NCBI GenBank assembly: GCA_050084515.1
Contig: CM114271.1
Span: forward strand, 42,780,001 to 42,844,000
Length of the DNA: 64,000 bases
Direction: 5' to 3'
Source of the DNA: Blasia pusilla
Taxonomy: Eukaryota; Marchantiophyta; Marchantiopsida; Blasiales
The notes beneath the pieces are model-generated. The model did not search any database. It saw only the letters and a program-made list of their open reading frames with translations, and had not been told where the DNA came from. Below are positions 1 to 12,900 of the stretch, in pieces (positions within the stretch are counted from its first letter, which is position 1; every line of letters starts with the position of its first letter). Made by a program: the position numbers and the translations under genes.

Positions 1-3000
1 GACCTCTTCTAGTCTTGTTAGGATCATATCCACATCACGAATATGATCAGACACAAACTTTCTACACCCATCTTTCACAACCCTCTCAATCCTATCTTCT
101 ATTGCACATTCCTTTATATGAATATCATCTACAAAAGGAATGGTTTTCTCAGGAATGAACTCTCTCAAGATTTTATTCATTGCACTCTGCATGTGAGCAA
201 GAAATTGTTGCTCCTTGAGGTAATGTGCACATTCCTACAAGCCCAAGTGGAGTGTGCATAGTGATAATATCTCTACTCTCCATAGCTAATTGGAATTGAT
301 CATATCCCGAGTGCAAATCTCCTATCGAATAAATAGCACGGGCTGCAAAAGCTTATGCGACTTCATCCATTCTAGGCCCCGCTCCCATATTTCGAATGAA
401 CCGGAGAGCTCCTGATTTCTTTGGCACAGTGAACCATCGACTCAAATAAGGCCCCATAGATGGATCTTAGATACTCATCTGCATCTTCTCCTTCAATAAC
501 TCAATTAGCTTGGGAATCATAGCTCGTGGTACTGTTATGGGTTTCAAATCCCAAGGCACATGTGGAATTGTGAAAATTACCATCGGTGCCACCACACTCG
601 TGTCTACACAACCAATTTCTTGTGTAGCTAAAGAGATGGCCTTACCATGTCTGGTTAACATATCCCGAAAGCTTTTCCTTTCAATTTTTGTGAGAAACTC
701 ACCCCCTCCAATTTGCATACGATGTAGCGTCTCTTATGTGAACTTGTATCCTATCTTCGTGACATCCCGCAGACTTGGCTCCATTGATGCACGTTCTACT
801 TGTCTCCCACAACCCTCTGGTAGTTAAGTAGCCATTAGTTTCACCTTTCGGGCCACCGTCTTGTATTTTGTGTGCACTTGTGCCTCCATGGGATGTTCGT
901 CAGACTCAAACTCGTGCCCATCCGCTTGCTTCTCCGTAGATTCATATTCATTTTCTCCTTCCATGAACCTTAATATTTCTTCATGTAACTCACGCGAGTG
1001 AATTGTAATCACACTTGTATCTAGCGAATCGGTGCTCATTTGGGTAAACACCTCTTCAACACTATCTCCAAAGTCTTCTTCTTCATACATCCCACTAATA
1101 ACTCTTCATCTAATAGAACACACTCACATTTTAACAAACCCTTTTTTTTTCTTCATAAAATGCCTTTTTTTCATTTATTTCTTTCATCATTTGGAATCTA
1201 CTAGACCATGAAGAAAAACATTGAGAAAACCCACACCTAAACATATATGATCCTTCCCCCTCTGCTAGCGGAAGACTCTTTCTTTCATTTGCACCCCCAT
1301 ATTCCCGCTCTACATGAGTGCTAACTAGAAATCCGAAAACTCTTTCTCTACCTTCATAGGACCATCTCTCAACTTCTCTCTATTCCTTAATGACCTACTC
1401 GTACAGTAAAGAATTAAACTGATCTCGTTCCATCTTGACTTCTGATACGGACATAATGAGACTCATCATCCATGACTTTGGTCTCCGTTCTAGATGCTGT
1501 GATGTAAGGTTGCCCAAGAATCACAGGATACGCAACTCCATTCTGAACAAAGAAATTTTGCTCAATCAACACATATCCGATATGAATTTTGACAGTTGGA
1601 TAAGCACCGTACAGTTCACCTTTTTGGTTGTTAGCCGCACATAGTACCATTCATGCGCTGTATCAATTGGCCACATCCCTTTATCGTATACACTTCGCGA
1701 CATGATGTTGATCTCCAAACCATGATCAACGAGAGCCTGAACTTACTCTTGAAGAGAGCCGAGTCAAACTCTAGGCTTTGTCGTTGCCCACGCCTAATAT
1801 GACCGAGAATAGTGTCCACCATTGTGCCTTTCTTCACCTTGTTTCGTCAAGGCTTCTTCTACTCTCGCCTCTTCTCCTTGTAAGTCAAGCTTTTGTCCAA
1901 AAACTTGGCAAAGCTCTTCATCTTCTTCTTATGTGATGTCAGTATCCAATGCCCTCACCATCACCATATCTGAAGTCATTTTCCTTTTCCTTTTGATCAC
2001 ATGTATGATCAACTCATGAAAGTCACGTTTGGCTGCCCAAGATTTCTCTCAAAGAAAACTCTATTTTCGCATCCAAAATCCTCTCTTCAAGAATCTCCTT
2101 TAAATTCGTGGTTGTCTCTATATCAGACTGCATCTTGTATGTATGAGTCCTACCCTTGTTTTTTTTAGAAGACCTCAATTCTTTCTCCTTCATTCCACCT
2201 TCTTTCATTTGAGAATCCATCATAGATTGAGATGTAGAAGGCCCTTCTTCTCTTGATGGTTGCACCTCTGGTTGCCCTTTTCTTCTTGCGGTCCTCGCTC
2301 TTCTTGCAGCTTCCTCAAGATCAACACCATCATTGTCACATCTCCTCTTCTCCTCCACACTAGCATCTAGCCAACTCATATGTTTCTCTTGTCCTAGGTA
2401 TGCTTTAACACACCCAGCTTCCATTCGATCATCCCATCCAATCAGATGACGGATAGTCTCTGCCTCTCGTATCATCACTTCTCGAGGAAATTCTAATGAA
2501 TCACTTTTAGCTACAGATACAATAGGCGCTTCTATTTTTATTGCAAAGGTATCAGAATCTAATGTCGTAGTGGCAACTTCTATTTGACTTCTCATTAAGC
2601 CTTTCATTCCTCCTCTACCAAAGTTGATATTCAACGACATACCATTCTACGTTGAATGAATCTTCCCATCTTTGAAGTTTACTATTCCATTCCTAAGAGC
2701 TTCTGAAAACTCCTCACATTCTCGACGTTGATGCTCAACACTATCACATTATATACATCTTCTGACAAAGTTTCTATTTTGCAAAGGAGCACTAACACTA
2801 GGATTCCTATCTAGTTTAAGCTCAGCCATTTCTACTCTCAATTCCTTCAAACCTTTTACCAACTCATCTATAACATAATCTTCAAGTTTTGTTGAAACGG
2901 GCTTAGGCAATGGATTTGAAATTGATACCTCCGACTTGAATAGTGCGGTTCTACCTCTACTTTGATTTTGTTTTGTGAGGATAGCAACAACTTGTTCCAC

Positions 3001-3734
3001 TTTCTTCCAATTAGTGTTGACACCTCCTTCTTCGATCTTGTCCACCAACATTATGAAAAGCTTGTCCTCCAAATTCTCGTCAGCCGCCTCAAGGAATAAC
3101 TCAATTTTCCTCAAGTCTAGAGTTGCTCTTTTGGAAGAAGAAAGTTGAAAAAACCGCTTCTCAAACTCATGCAATAATTCATTTGGAGTTATTCCCTTCC
3201 TTGTACGTTGCACTATCCATTCTAGAAAACTTCTCTTAGTCACCCGATCCACATCATCATCGAAGAATTCAACAACTGCTCATACTCCTCCCACAAGGTT
3301 GGATTTTCTGCTCTCAACTTCTTTACTTGACTACATATCTCTGGTATTACAGCTAACTCAAAACTTGACACCATATCACCTTCGGATACACGGTTTACCT
3401 CCATCTCACAGACGTACTCTCAAACATACTTGGTGATGTTCCTCCCATCCAATCTCTCCAACTTCTTTATAATCGCTTGGAGAGCCCTTGTTGATCTTTG
3501 CTCTCCTATGTGAATTCCTCCTTGCTGGCTAAAAAATGTTGTCAAAGTTCGGAGAAGACCCTCAGCTCTCTCCCAGTACTCCATTGATGAAGTACTCCCA
3601 AAAATAGTCATCTTGATAAGACTCCAACTTGTAAACACAATCTACCGCCTCAAAGATCTCTCAATGGAAGCACCATTTATCGTGTCGAGAGTCTTTCTTT
3701 GAGTAAGTGCAGGCCTTCTAGCTGCGGCATACAT
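1..3734 (-). pseudogene. Ty3/gypsy retrotransposon gag-protease-RT, decayed, truncated by window edge
   Basis: Reading leftward on the minus strand, gag begins at the ATG at 3734 (MYAAARRPALTQRK) and continues through 3638-3420 and 3252-2749, where the stretch SFLEWIVQRTRKGITPNELL is typical of gag in this plant gypsy group. A charged linker follows (2640-2023). A retropepsin-like segment lies near 1837-1414 and includes VILGQPYI. RT begins near 718 (FRDMLTRHGKAI, VPWDLKP, WFTVPKKSGALRFI). By 1-200 the active-site region FVDDIHIK appears only in a shifted frame. In-frame stops (for example near 468, 341 and 181) and frameshifts show that it is dead. The rest of RT, RNase H and integrase would lie left of base 1. 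Assignment to Ty3/gypsy is firm from the RT and gag motifs; family-level naming is not possible. Confidence 0.85.
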
Positions 3735-3989
3735 GGTCGATGCAAGGTGAACTCTCTAAGAAGTTCTCCTTTTTCAATATAAAATTATTATGTATACTCT
3801 CCATTCTCTCACGACAAGCATCACAAATGGAAGTGTCGAGGTGATCACTTCTTCGTAACATCGGACCTCAAAATTCATAACTATAAAATCCCTATAAACT
3901 ACTTTACGCTTGTACACAAGGAAAATAACACAACTAGTGTTAAACCCTACTTGAGCAGACCTATTGACGTCCATGGATCGCTATATAAG

Positions 3990-4893
3990 GACATACAAAG
4001 TACAATCCCATGACCTTCCACATGTGACGATAGGAAGAATCACCGGAGTTGGAGATTGCATGACCTGGTTCATGAACGCCTCCCCAAAGTGATAAACTAA
4101 ATAGCAAGTGAACTAGTGTCTATCTACAAAGAGTAACTTGACATGGTAAGGATTGAGGAAAGGAAATTTGGGCATAACTTGTATTTCACCCCTATCCATA
4201 CTTGACAAACATTCTCTACTCTCTTCAAGAATGGGCTTTGGCGGAATTATTCTACCAAGAGGGATAATCCATTCTCATTGGGAAAAAAACAAGCCAAAAC
4301 ATTCACTATTTTAGCATGACTAAACTCCTCTAAGGTGACAAGCCTCTCATCTCCATCCACACCACACTTTAGAAATCTCTCGAAGAATGGACCGTGGTCT
4401 AGTTACTCTTTCAAGAGGGGTGATCCATTCTCATTGGAAGAGCAAACAATCCCAAAGCAATACACTCAAGAGTGACACGAGAGACTCAAGATGTGAAATA
4501 GAAGGCAATGAACTCTTGAAGGTCCCTCTTCTTTATATACTCACAAGGAATCCATAAGAGTATGAAATAGAGCTAATCTTATCTTGTGCCACAAGGCTTA
4601 GCAAATCACATTTTGACATAAATAAATTTCCTCTTATCTCTTCCAAAATATCCTCTTTTATCTACTTGATATTTTCCAAATTACCCCAACTAACCTAGCC
4701 ACCAACCAAAACTACTTATGCTTTTCATTAAAGCACTAACCTCACTACTTTACTTTTATAAAGTCATCTTTCATTTATTACCTTTTTTCCTAAAGTTGGG
4801 CCCGCATAAAAGAGGCACCATAAAGAGATTTAAACATGGGAATTTCCTTTTCCTAGCTAATTTACTTAATACTTATAAAACTCTTTCTAACAC
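3990..4893 (-). repeat. candidate 5' LTR and leader of the minus-strand gypsy element
   Basis: On the minus strand a TGTTAGAAAGAG start at about 4893 could be the 5' edge of an LTR, and a TATA box lies 350 bases inside it. The interval contains an internal near-duplication of ATCCATTCTCATTGG (about 4267-4282 and 4425-4440, plus strand). The second LTR would be outside the window, and I found no primer-binding site, so the boundaries are inference. Confidence 0.35.
4532..4539 (-). promoter_or_regulatory. TATA box, probable LTR promoter
   Basis: TATATAAA on the minus strand, followed downstream by a purine-rich AGAAGAGGG stretch and about 800 bases later by the gag start at 3734. The placement fits a U3 promoter of the minus-strand gypsy element. 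Confidence 0.4.
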
Positions 4894-4935
4894 TTAACGA
4901 GAAAGGAGTTTACATACTGGCTGATTTTACTATAC

Positions 4936-5857
4936 GATAGCGTATGCCTTCATAGATCGAGTGCTGAGTCATAACGGCGCACCAACTGAGGTGTTGATAG
5001 ACCAGGGTACAGAGTTCCGTGGGGAGTTTCAAGCCTTGTGTGATCAGGCACCGATCGACCACCGCACTACTTCGCGACATCATCCTGAAGCGGATGGACT
5101 AGCGGAGCCGGTTGTGCAGACGGTGAAGAGAAGATTATGTAAGTATGGCTTGCAGAGAGGTCACCTAGGAGATTGGGACCTAGAGTTTCCGTGGTTGGCG
5201 ATGGGATACACATTCAGCAGGCAGACATCCTTAACGTCTTTCTCAACGTACTTGCTTTTGTATGGCCGAGAGCCAGATTTACCTGCGACCATTCGTCGAG
5301 ATGTTGGTGAGGTGTTGAACCTTGATGACCTTGATGTATAGATGCGAGCATGTTCTCAAAGGGCTGAGTTGTTTTGGAGAGTGATGCCCATGGCGTTTGA
5401 GAACTTGGCGATTGCGCAACATCGGGATACATTGAGGTATGCGACTATTTGAGGAGGTGGTTATCGACCTACTATCGTGAGGTTTGATCAAGGAGACTAT
5501 GTCTACTTGCAGCAGACGGCACCCCTGACCTTGGATGTGACTACAGGGCGCACCATCTTGAGAGTGCATGAGATTTTGCCATCCAGTGTTCTCTTATTGG
5601 AGGGACTTGATGGTATGGTTTGGATGGACCATGTGCGTAGCTGTGCGCCATGTCATCTTCCGAACATTAACGGTATAGTTGATCCGAGCTTAGCAGTAGT
5701 TTCTCTAGGCTTGAGATGTATGTTGTGTGGTTCCGCCTATGGTGTAGCCTCTATGCTAGTCTGTGATGGATGTTCGAGAGGATGGCATATGGCATGTGTG
5801 ATGCCACCTCTCACTAGGGTTCATGAGGGACGATGGATGTGTCCCAAATGTACATAG
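4936..5857 (+). pseudogene. Gypsy integrase C-terminal half fused to a PHD finger (copy 1)
   Basis: The left break is near 4936, where similarity to the larger element at 53.48 kb begins. The reading YAFIDRVLSHNGAP is followed by the second catalytic Asp in IDQGTEFRG and the catalytic Glu in HPEADGLAE. The rest of the integrase, including GRTILRVHEILP, follows. The last part (5717-5851) is a textbook C4HC3 PHD finger: CX2C, 11 residues, CX2C, X4, H, X2, C, X14, CX2C, including CDGCSRGWHMAC. The stop TAG is at 5855. Two in-frame stops interrupt it: TAG at 5339 (TGG in copy 2) and TGA at 5450 (CGG in copy 2). The N-terminal integrase, RT and any methyltransferase are missing, either lost or displaced by the neighbouring minus-strand element. 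Confidence 0.88.
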
Positions 5858-6035
5858 CGTAGGTAGTTCTACATTCCGACTTGTATCTCTGACATGAATG
5901 ACAAGAAGGCAACTAACGATGGGGCCACATTAGCACCCGGCCTTCTTGGTCTTAGCGTCTGAGAGATGTATGTCATGGTAGGTAGGGATAGATGGTTATC
6001 TGAAGTTAGAGGGACCTAACCACCAGCTAGGGGGG

Positions 6036-6124
6036 TGATTGGAGATATTTTGGTATTTCTTGTCTTGTTGTTTGGATGCCATGAGTTAGCATGGGATCGT
6101 GCGTGTTTGTGTATGTGCCCGACA
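6036..6124 (+). repeat. LTR 3'-end module remnant (module A, deleted copy)
   Basis: It starts TGATTGGAGATATTTTGG directly after a polypurine run (CTAGGGGGG, 6027-6035) and ends CCCGACA. The same module occurs at 54559-54688, at the end of the 3' LTR (about 55204-55333) and at the end of the solo LTR (about 42146-42265). This copy lacks about 40 bases of the middle. It marks the 3' end of the integrase-PHD element fragment. Confidence 0.65.
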
Positions 6125-7260
6125 ACTCTAGCGTTAACACGAATATGGTTTGTTTTTCCCTTGTTTCTTGTGTTTCTTATGTTTTTTTATTTCTTTTGGA
6201 TTTTGTCTTACCTTAAGACCCCGGAATATATATATTTTACTTTTTCAAATATTTCCAATTTGTGAGAAACCCCCCAATTCATTTAATATTGATATAGCTT
6301 TGATTGGTTTTCTTACAAGGACAACGAACTCATACTAATGCTAAGACTTGTCTTTGTGGTTTTGAATACAAGTTTAAAACCCTTTGAACCTACGACATGA
6401 AAAACACCCCAGTTGACACCTTTTTGTTATACGACTGAAACGTATTGTTGACAAAGGACCGCGTAGGTCAATCAATCGAGAGTCTAAGGAATTGTGGCGT
6501 CAATCTCCGATTAAGGTTCACTTGTAACTTTACAAGTTAAATAAGATGATCTATACATGACCATAATGAAGCTTGGGTGAAAATAAGTAGAGAGCCCCTT
6601 TAGAATACTTGGAAGTCTTATAACTCCAAGTATTTTGAAGGAGCAAGATCCTTGGTTCCAAACTGTTTAGAGGCATGGCCAGGTTCAACTCCAACCAAAG
6701 ATTCACTTATGAAATATGGATTTTAGTATAGAATGTAGGTTAGGGAAGAGTTGTGGTGCATAGCTGCTTGCAAGCAAGAAGGGAGGAGTCTTTGGTGCAT
6801 GTGCGTGGTCGTAGCCATGCCTCCCTGGTTGGGTGGAGTTAACAAAGATGGCTGAGAACAAGCAAAGACAAGAAATGAACCTCAAACAGAGCGCACGGGA
6901 ATTTTTTCCCGGATGTTAAAAAATCAGCCGAAAATAGGCCAGAGCAATCCGAGGATCCCAGGAAAATTTCACCGAGAAATTTCGAAATCAGGATTTTAAC
7001 TAAGGGCAAACGAAAAACCTCCTTTTTTCTTACGTGTTTCAATTATTATGGGCCAAGATAGGTCACCTACTTAAAAAAAATACTATATTCAGCACCCTCA
7101 CAAGCATTCCCAATTTTGTTTTCTCTCCATCTAACCTATGCCTTGTTACCTCCACTTGTGTGTAACCAGTAATCTTCCACACCCCTTCTCAAAGGCTGCA
7201 AACTGGCTAAAAAGTGCCAGATATTATTGTATGTTGAAAAAAGGAAAATCCTGGGCTCGC
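6125..7260. other. Intergenic, no supported gene
   Basis: AT-rich DNA between the gypsy fragment and the promoter of host gene 1. Short reading frames only; no recognisable repeat, RNA or protein motif seen. Confidence 0.5.
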
Positions 7261-7267
7261 TCCCCCG

Positions 7268-7277
7268 CTATAAAAGG
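7268..7277 (+). promoter_or_regulatory. TATA box upstream of host gene 1 region
   Basis: CTATAAAAGG is a canonical plant TATA box, followed about 120 bases later by AAAACCCTAACGCCAATGG. It could drive a transcript starting near 7300 that includes a long, intron-containing 5' leader of the gene starting at 9991, or a separate short transcript. No TATA of this quality lies nearer to 9991. Confidence 0.55.
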
Positions 7278-7398
7278 CCAAACTTTCATTCTGGAAAAGC
7301 CCCAAAGTCCGAGGAAATCCTTTACGCAAAACTTTTGGAGGACGATTCTCGGGCTTCGGCGATTTGGGCGTCGTCCGTCTTGAAAATTAAAAGACAGA

Positions 7399-7575
7399 AA
7401 ACCCTAACGCCAATGGAGTCTCGCGGCGGAGGAGTCGTGGGGCCTGACGTAGAAGCGAGCAACCGTAAGGTTATGAGTGTAGATGGACACAAAAGCGAAG
7501 CGAATTCTTGGTCGTTCGTTGGATTTGTGTCGATGAAGCCCGTGTTTCTCTACGCACTAAAGAGAGAAACCCTAA
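7399..7575 (+). promoter_or_regulatory. Two telo-box motifs (AAACCCTAA)
   Basis: AAACCCTAA occurs at 7399-7407 and again at 7567-7575. Telo boxes near transcription starts are a known plant promoter element bound by Myb-like and Polycomb-recruiting factors. Position just downstream of the TATA box supports a real promoter or 5' leader here; function is inference. Confidence 0.45.
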
Positions 7576-7982
7576 GTTACCTAACACCAGATTTGGGGGC
7601 TGCGGTGCGAAGGACGATAATGGCATGAGTATAGAGTACTGTAGACGGAAAGCATGTTATTACTCCGAAAGCAAAGTACGCGGAGGCGAATTTGTGTCTA
7701 CGGCGTGTCAGTACGTTTATGAGCTTCGACTGTAACGCAGCAGACACTGCAGTCCCCCAGGAATCCAGAGGCCGCCTTTCACGAATCTCTCGGTGCTACG
7801 AGCGAGTCTCAATGCGAGCTCTGCGGCGCGCGCCAGGATCATGGAGCCCTGTGAAGCGGGAGCCACGGAGGGGAGGAACGCCGAGTTACAGATCCGGGAC
7901 ACTCGACGTTCCATCCGTCGAAAGAGACATGTGGGAGGGAGAGACGGAGGACGGCGATTTAGACGAACAAATCCGCGAACTT

Positions 7983-8058
7983 CGTTCCTCCCGTTCGTCG
8001 TTTGTCACGCACGACGAACGGGAGGAACGTTTGTCTCGCTCGTCGTGCGAGACAAACG
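7983..8058. repeat. Two adjoining perfect hairpins
   Basis: The first inverted repeat has 19-bp perfect arms (7983-8001 and 8011-8029) with a 9-base loop. The second has 12-bp perfect arms (8028-8039 and 8047-8058) with a 7-base loop and shares two bases with the first. Both are rich in CGTCG. They lie in the GC-rich putative leader of host gene 1. They could be RNA structure, a recombination product or a small-RNA source. Confidence 0.75.
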
Positions 8059-9990
8059 ACGAACCGGAGAACCGAACCCTACAGCCGTCGCTCGGTCTCG
8101 TGGATCTCTCTCCCCCACACACCATCATCCCGCTGCCGCGCTGTGTGTAGCTACAAACGCGCGCGGACGCCCTCTCGATCGAGTGCTGCCGATGCGTCGA
8201 ACGTTTCCCGGCTTACAACTCGCGGCGAACGTGGTGGGAATGATGGGAGCGTTCTAATCGGGGCCGAAATCCTCCAATGCCATCTCTGCTTCAAGAGGGT
8301 CTCTGCACGAAAATCCCTCAGACGAGCAAGCGTCTCCAGCGCGACGTCTAAGGCCCAGTCGTCTTGCCTCCGGAGTCCAGATCCGCGGACAGATGGCGTG
8401 CGCCGAATTGCGAACCTAACACACTTTGATCATGCCTTCCCTACGTACATGTCGAAACCGATCGGTCTTTCGTGTGCGTGTGCAAAGTTGGCACTTGTTG
8501 CTCTGCTGAGTGCTGATGCGGACGGGAGCCCTAAAGTCAGAGCGAGAGAGAGAGGGGAGAGGACCTAAACTGTGTGTAGTCTCGTAGCGGTGACACACAT
8601 GAGTTTTAACAGTCCTGTTAAAGTACTTATTTTTTGGTACTGCCTATCGCGTGGCTTTTAAGAAGGTAACGCCGCTAAGGTGCTAACGGCTGGCCACAAG
8701 GGGCAGCTTACTAGCTTATCTTAAAGGCGGAGCCCCTCTCCCCCAGCGCATGTCGACCACGACCTCGACACGTGGATGTCGCCTTGTCCTGTTGAACTTC
8801 TCTGCCGGTTCCGCTCGCTTGGTCAGTCAGTCAGTACTCGGAGATCTTCAGTACAGCCGTGTTCGAGGGGAGAGCCAGCGCGTGTCCTCGCACTCCAAGA
8901 TCCAACGGTCCGATCGGTGTATATCCTCTTCCTGCTTGCAACTGCTGGACACGCGTCCAGCTATTGTCCGGTCCATTTGCTCGATTTCCCTGCATCGTCT
9001 TGTGATCTCCCGGATAGGTTCTTAGATCCATCGGATTACACTGGGAGCCGGTGGTCCGGGGTCGCCATCGCCATTTCCCCGCGCAAAATACTATATTTAC
9101 GACTTTTTGTTTCTTGCGTAATAGTTTTTCGTTTTGTTCCCTGTTCTTCTTTTTAATTTCTTTTCTCGATTTACTGTGGAGGGCGGTGGTAGCGGTCTTG
9201 CGTCAAAGGGCTGCTTCCGAGAGGACAAGAGGAGGCGGAGGCAAAGTAGCGCGAGATGAGAACTTACGAGCCGACGAGACGCGGACGCAGACTTCTCGAG
9301 ATGGAGACTCTGCGGAGTCGATAATGTGCTGCTGTTTGGAAGAATAAGCCGGATGTGGAGCATTCGGCGGAACCGCGAGGATTCCGTCGTCACGAGGGTG
9401 TCATTTAGTGAGGAGTGGTGCAGTATGGAGGAAATCAGAGAGAGTTTGGAGGCGGAGAGTTAGGAGGAAGTCAGAGGGGCGTGGAGAGGGGATCAAACTC
9501 TGTGCAAGTGAAAATGGAAAAGATTTTGGTGTGAGCTTGAGGATAAGTCTTATTGGATTGGCGACGGGAGGTGAGGTTGTCGGTGCCGGCGCTCGAATTG
9601 GAAGAAAAGGTCATGGAGGAATTCGCGGGTGGTAAGGTGGTTTCGGAGACTCGGGTGAGTGGAGCGGATGGTTTTGATCTATGGTACATTGAGGATTTTC
9701 ACGCATCGGAATTTCTAGCGAGAATTGAGATCTTTCTGAAGAAATTTCCTGGCTTAAACGGAAATGTGCTCACGAGCTCTGCGAGGCTTCGTGTTCGAGA
9801 TGGAGAATTTGGTCGTTCAGCATCCATTTCCTTAAGTTGCGTACGTTGTTACTAAGAATGCCAATTTGCGCATCAGTCTGGTTGTGATTTGGTGCGTGCC
9901 ACTTTCTCCATTGTTCATTTCTTCTGCTAACTTCGATGTGTACGCAGATTTCAATATCTCACTCTTCAGCTTGAGAAGGATGTGCTGCGT

Positions 9991-12900
9991 ATGGACGGCC
10001 AAGCGATAGCGGTTCCCACAGGGGGCTGCTGTTATCTTCCTCAGTTGTCTGGACGTCCTCCCGTTTGTTACAGTTCCAACCAAGGACCCGTATCGTCAAG
10101 GCTGCGTTCGTCGGAAAATCCTACGGGGACTGCGTACATAGGTTGTCGTTCCGAGCGGCGGGTCGGTGGAGGAGCGTGGGTCAGTGAAGGTAGGAAGAAA
10201 GTTATTAGGAACAGGACGCTCAGGCGGGTCCGCCTAGGGAGCGTGGTGTGTTCATATGGAAAGGCTCACGACGAAACCAGGCCGGAAGGAGGCTCTCTGA
10301 ATTCGGGAACATCGCATGCTACAAGAGGTAGGCCGGGAGGCTTAGAAAGTAAGGGTGATTCGTATTTTTTCCAACAGGATAGTAGAGAGAGATTAAGAGC
10401 TCACAGGGACGCGTACATTGGGGAAACGAGGTGGTATAGAAATGACGATAGAAGTGCAGCGAGATCTCTTCCTGATGATTCTAGCTGGCAGACCCATGAC
10501 AAGCACTACAGTACAGCAAGGACCCTTCCGGACGCTGGTTCCTGGCAAGGTGCTGATAGACATTCCGACAGCCGGAGGAGAACGCTACAAAGCGCAGCAG
10601 ACAGAGGTGGCGCGGTACTAGACGAGAGGTTGAGAACGTCTTCCAGGCGCGCTTCGACTGTGCAATGTATCGGAGAAGACGGAGAGGAAACTCTGGAAGG
10701 ATCAAAGGCAGGCGGAAGTACGAGGATATTAGACCAAAGTGGTGACGAGGAAAGAACAGACTTACGGAATCCGATAGCAAGGCAACCAATACTGAATATT
10801 CCGAGAAGCGAGCTGATGAAAATTGAGGAATTGAGGTTTTCCGGAGATTTGCGAGAGGGTGACTCCGGTCCACAAGTATTGAATTTGCAGGTTGTTGAAT
10901 CATGCCTGAAGTGTTTTTGTCTGCTTTCTTCCCGTCAGGGTTGATGAACTTGTCGTCGGTAAATAATAAGTAGTAGGTGTTTGGAAGTCTTCATTCTGGA
11001 AAGTACTTGTTCGGCAGTTTGTCCGTCCAAGCACAAACTCTGCACTGTCGTTGGAGTTCTGCTGCGCAGCATTTCCTGGGAACTCCCAATCCGGATTCTG
11101 CGTCGTCATTTACTCAAGCAATTCGGAGAAATTCCGTCCGACAGTAGTCATCGAAAGCTTTTCTGGATAGAAATCTGCGGAGAAAAGCTACTTGCTATGG
11201 TTACGCTTTCATTACGCACTTAAATAACCTGTAGTTTAGGAATTGGAAAGTTCGTTTTGCCTGGTTATAATTTTTCTGAAGTAAACTATCATCCCGTGCC
11301 ACTTCCCATTGTATAACGCTCAAATTTTCCACAATACGGTATTGTCACATGTTGACAGACCACATTATATTATGTTGTCTATTAACAATAGTATATGTGG
11401 CCTGTTCAGAGAGCGCTCTTCTGGCTTGGACATCTTCCCGGACTTTCATTGAGTGGGTAAGCATTCTCAATATCCATTTAGAGTAGACTTTTCATCCTGG
11501 GGTCTGGTCATAGCTCTCGATTGGATTCCTCTCTTGGTATTTTATCATCTCACAACTTCCTGTCCCTTTGAGTGAACTGAAAAGATACCATATGGTCCTT
11601 ACTTACTCTCGATTCTTTAACAGCTACTTTGGGCCAGAAACCTCAAGGGCTTTACAAGAGTTTCATGCCTCCCATGGAATACCCAATTCGAATGTGTGGG
11701 GATTCCAGTCTCAACAGGCACTGCAGAAGCATCTCCGTCCAGGATTCTACCGAAAAGAACCTATTGAGGTGAGTCACATTCCTCGGTTGTGAATCGGAAG
11801 TATTGAACGATGCCTTTTTCACAACCTCTACAAGCAGAGAACTAGTCTGATTTGTAGCCAAAGGTGAGTGCAAGGATGTACTTTGTTAACGAGCTGAACT
11901 GTATGTTTGGGCCTCTAATGGCAATACCAGATTACAAACACTGACTTGCGGATATCTCATAATATGTCCTTAATTCTATTTGCGTACATTGACTTACATT
12001 TTTGCCAAACTTTTGTGAACAAGCTGGGAGTGTTCTTGTCTTAGCTATCAGTGCCTATGGAGTCGTGTGTTGACCCCAGAAGTTAATATGGTTTTTGCAG
12101 GAAACCGGTGCACTGGGAACAAATTTGCAGAAGAAACCTCCACAGTCGTTTCTTGCAAAAAGTTTGCCTTTGGCAAAGGATATTTCCGGCAAAGTATTAC
12201 AAACTGGGGCTCATGCTGGACAAGTTGTACAGTTATGGTATTCTAAGACTCTTCCAGGTAAATAATCCCAACCATTTGTTGCATTTGCCTCACAGTAGGT
12301 TCAGAGAGTGCAGTGAATCAAGTATTAAAAGAGAGATCCAACCTCACATGTTTCATCTCCTTGCATGGGTGCAGAGTTTGTCACATTAGTGACATCGTCA
12401 TCACCCCATTTGACCTCTATCTCTGGAAAGGTTGGAGTTGTATTTCTAGGTTTTGTGGTTCTGTCCGGTATTGCCAAGCTATGGCAATCCCTTAGAAGGA
12501 GCGGGGAAGGACAGCCAGTTAGAAGGAGAGTTATGAGTTGGCGGAATGATGTTAGTGTACGTGAGTCTACAAGGAAAGCGTTGCAAACACGCGCTGGTGC
12601 ACAGGGGGAAGTTAAATCCTTTGAAGGCGAGGACTTCATGAGAAAACCACGAAACCGTGCCCGCTCCAAGAGTGTAGATCAGCTGGATGAAGATACAACT
12701 CTGCTTGATCGACTGGTTCTCTTTGAAGGGCAAGTGCTACTTGCAGACAATCCCAACAATGGAAAATCACCTTCAAGTAGTGCCCCAGGGCATGAAATTT
12801 TGAGCCAAAGTAATACTGCTTCTTGCACAGCTGTCCAAAACAAAACTTCATATTCTTCACGGTCCAAACAACCGCATGGGTTAGGACTTGAGATTGGGCA

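Noticed and set aside
7692-8568. Several overlapping 150-190-codon frames
   Set aside because: They arise from the GC-rich hairpin region in three frames at once; Arg/Ser-rich and without conserved motifs, more likely a transcript leader.
9553-9855. Possible coding exon upstream of host gene 1
   Set aside because: Its candidate donors (9653, 9840) are out of phase with the acceptor at 9947 relative to the main frame, so it is better explained as 5' leader.
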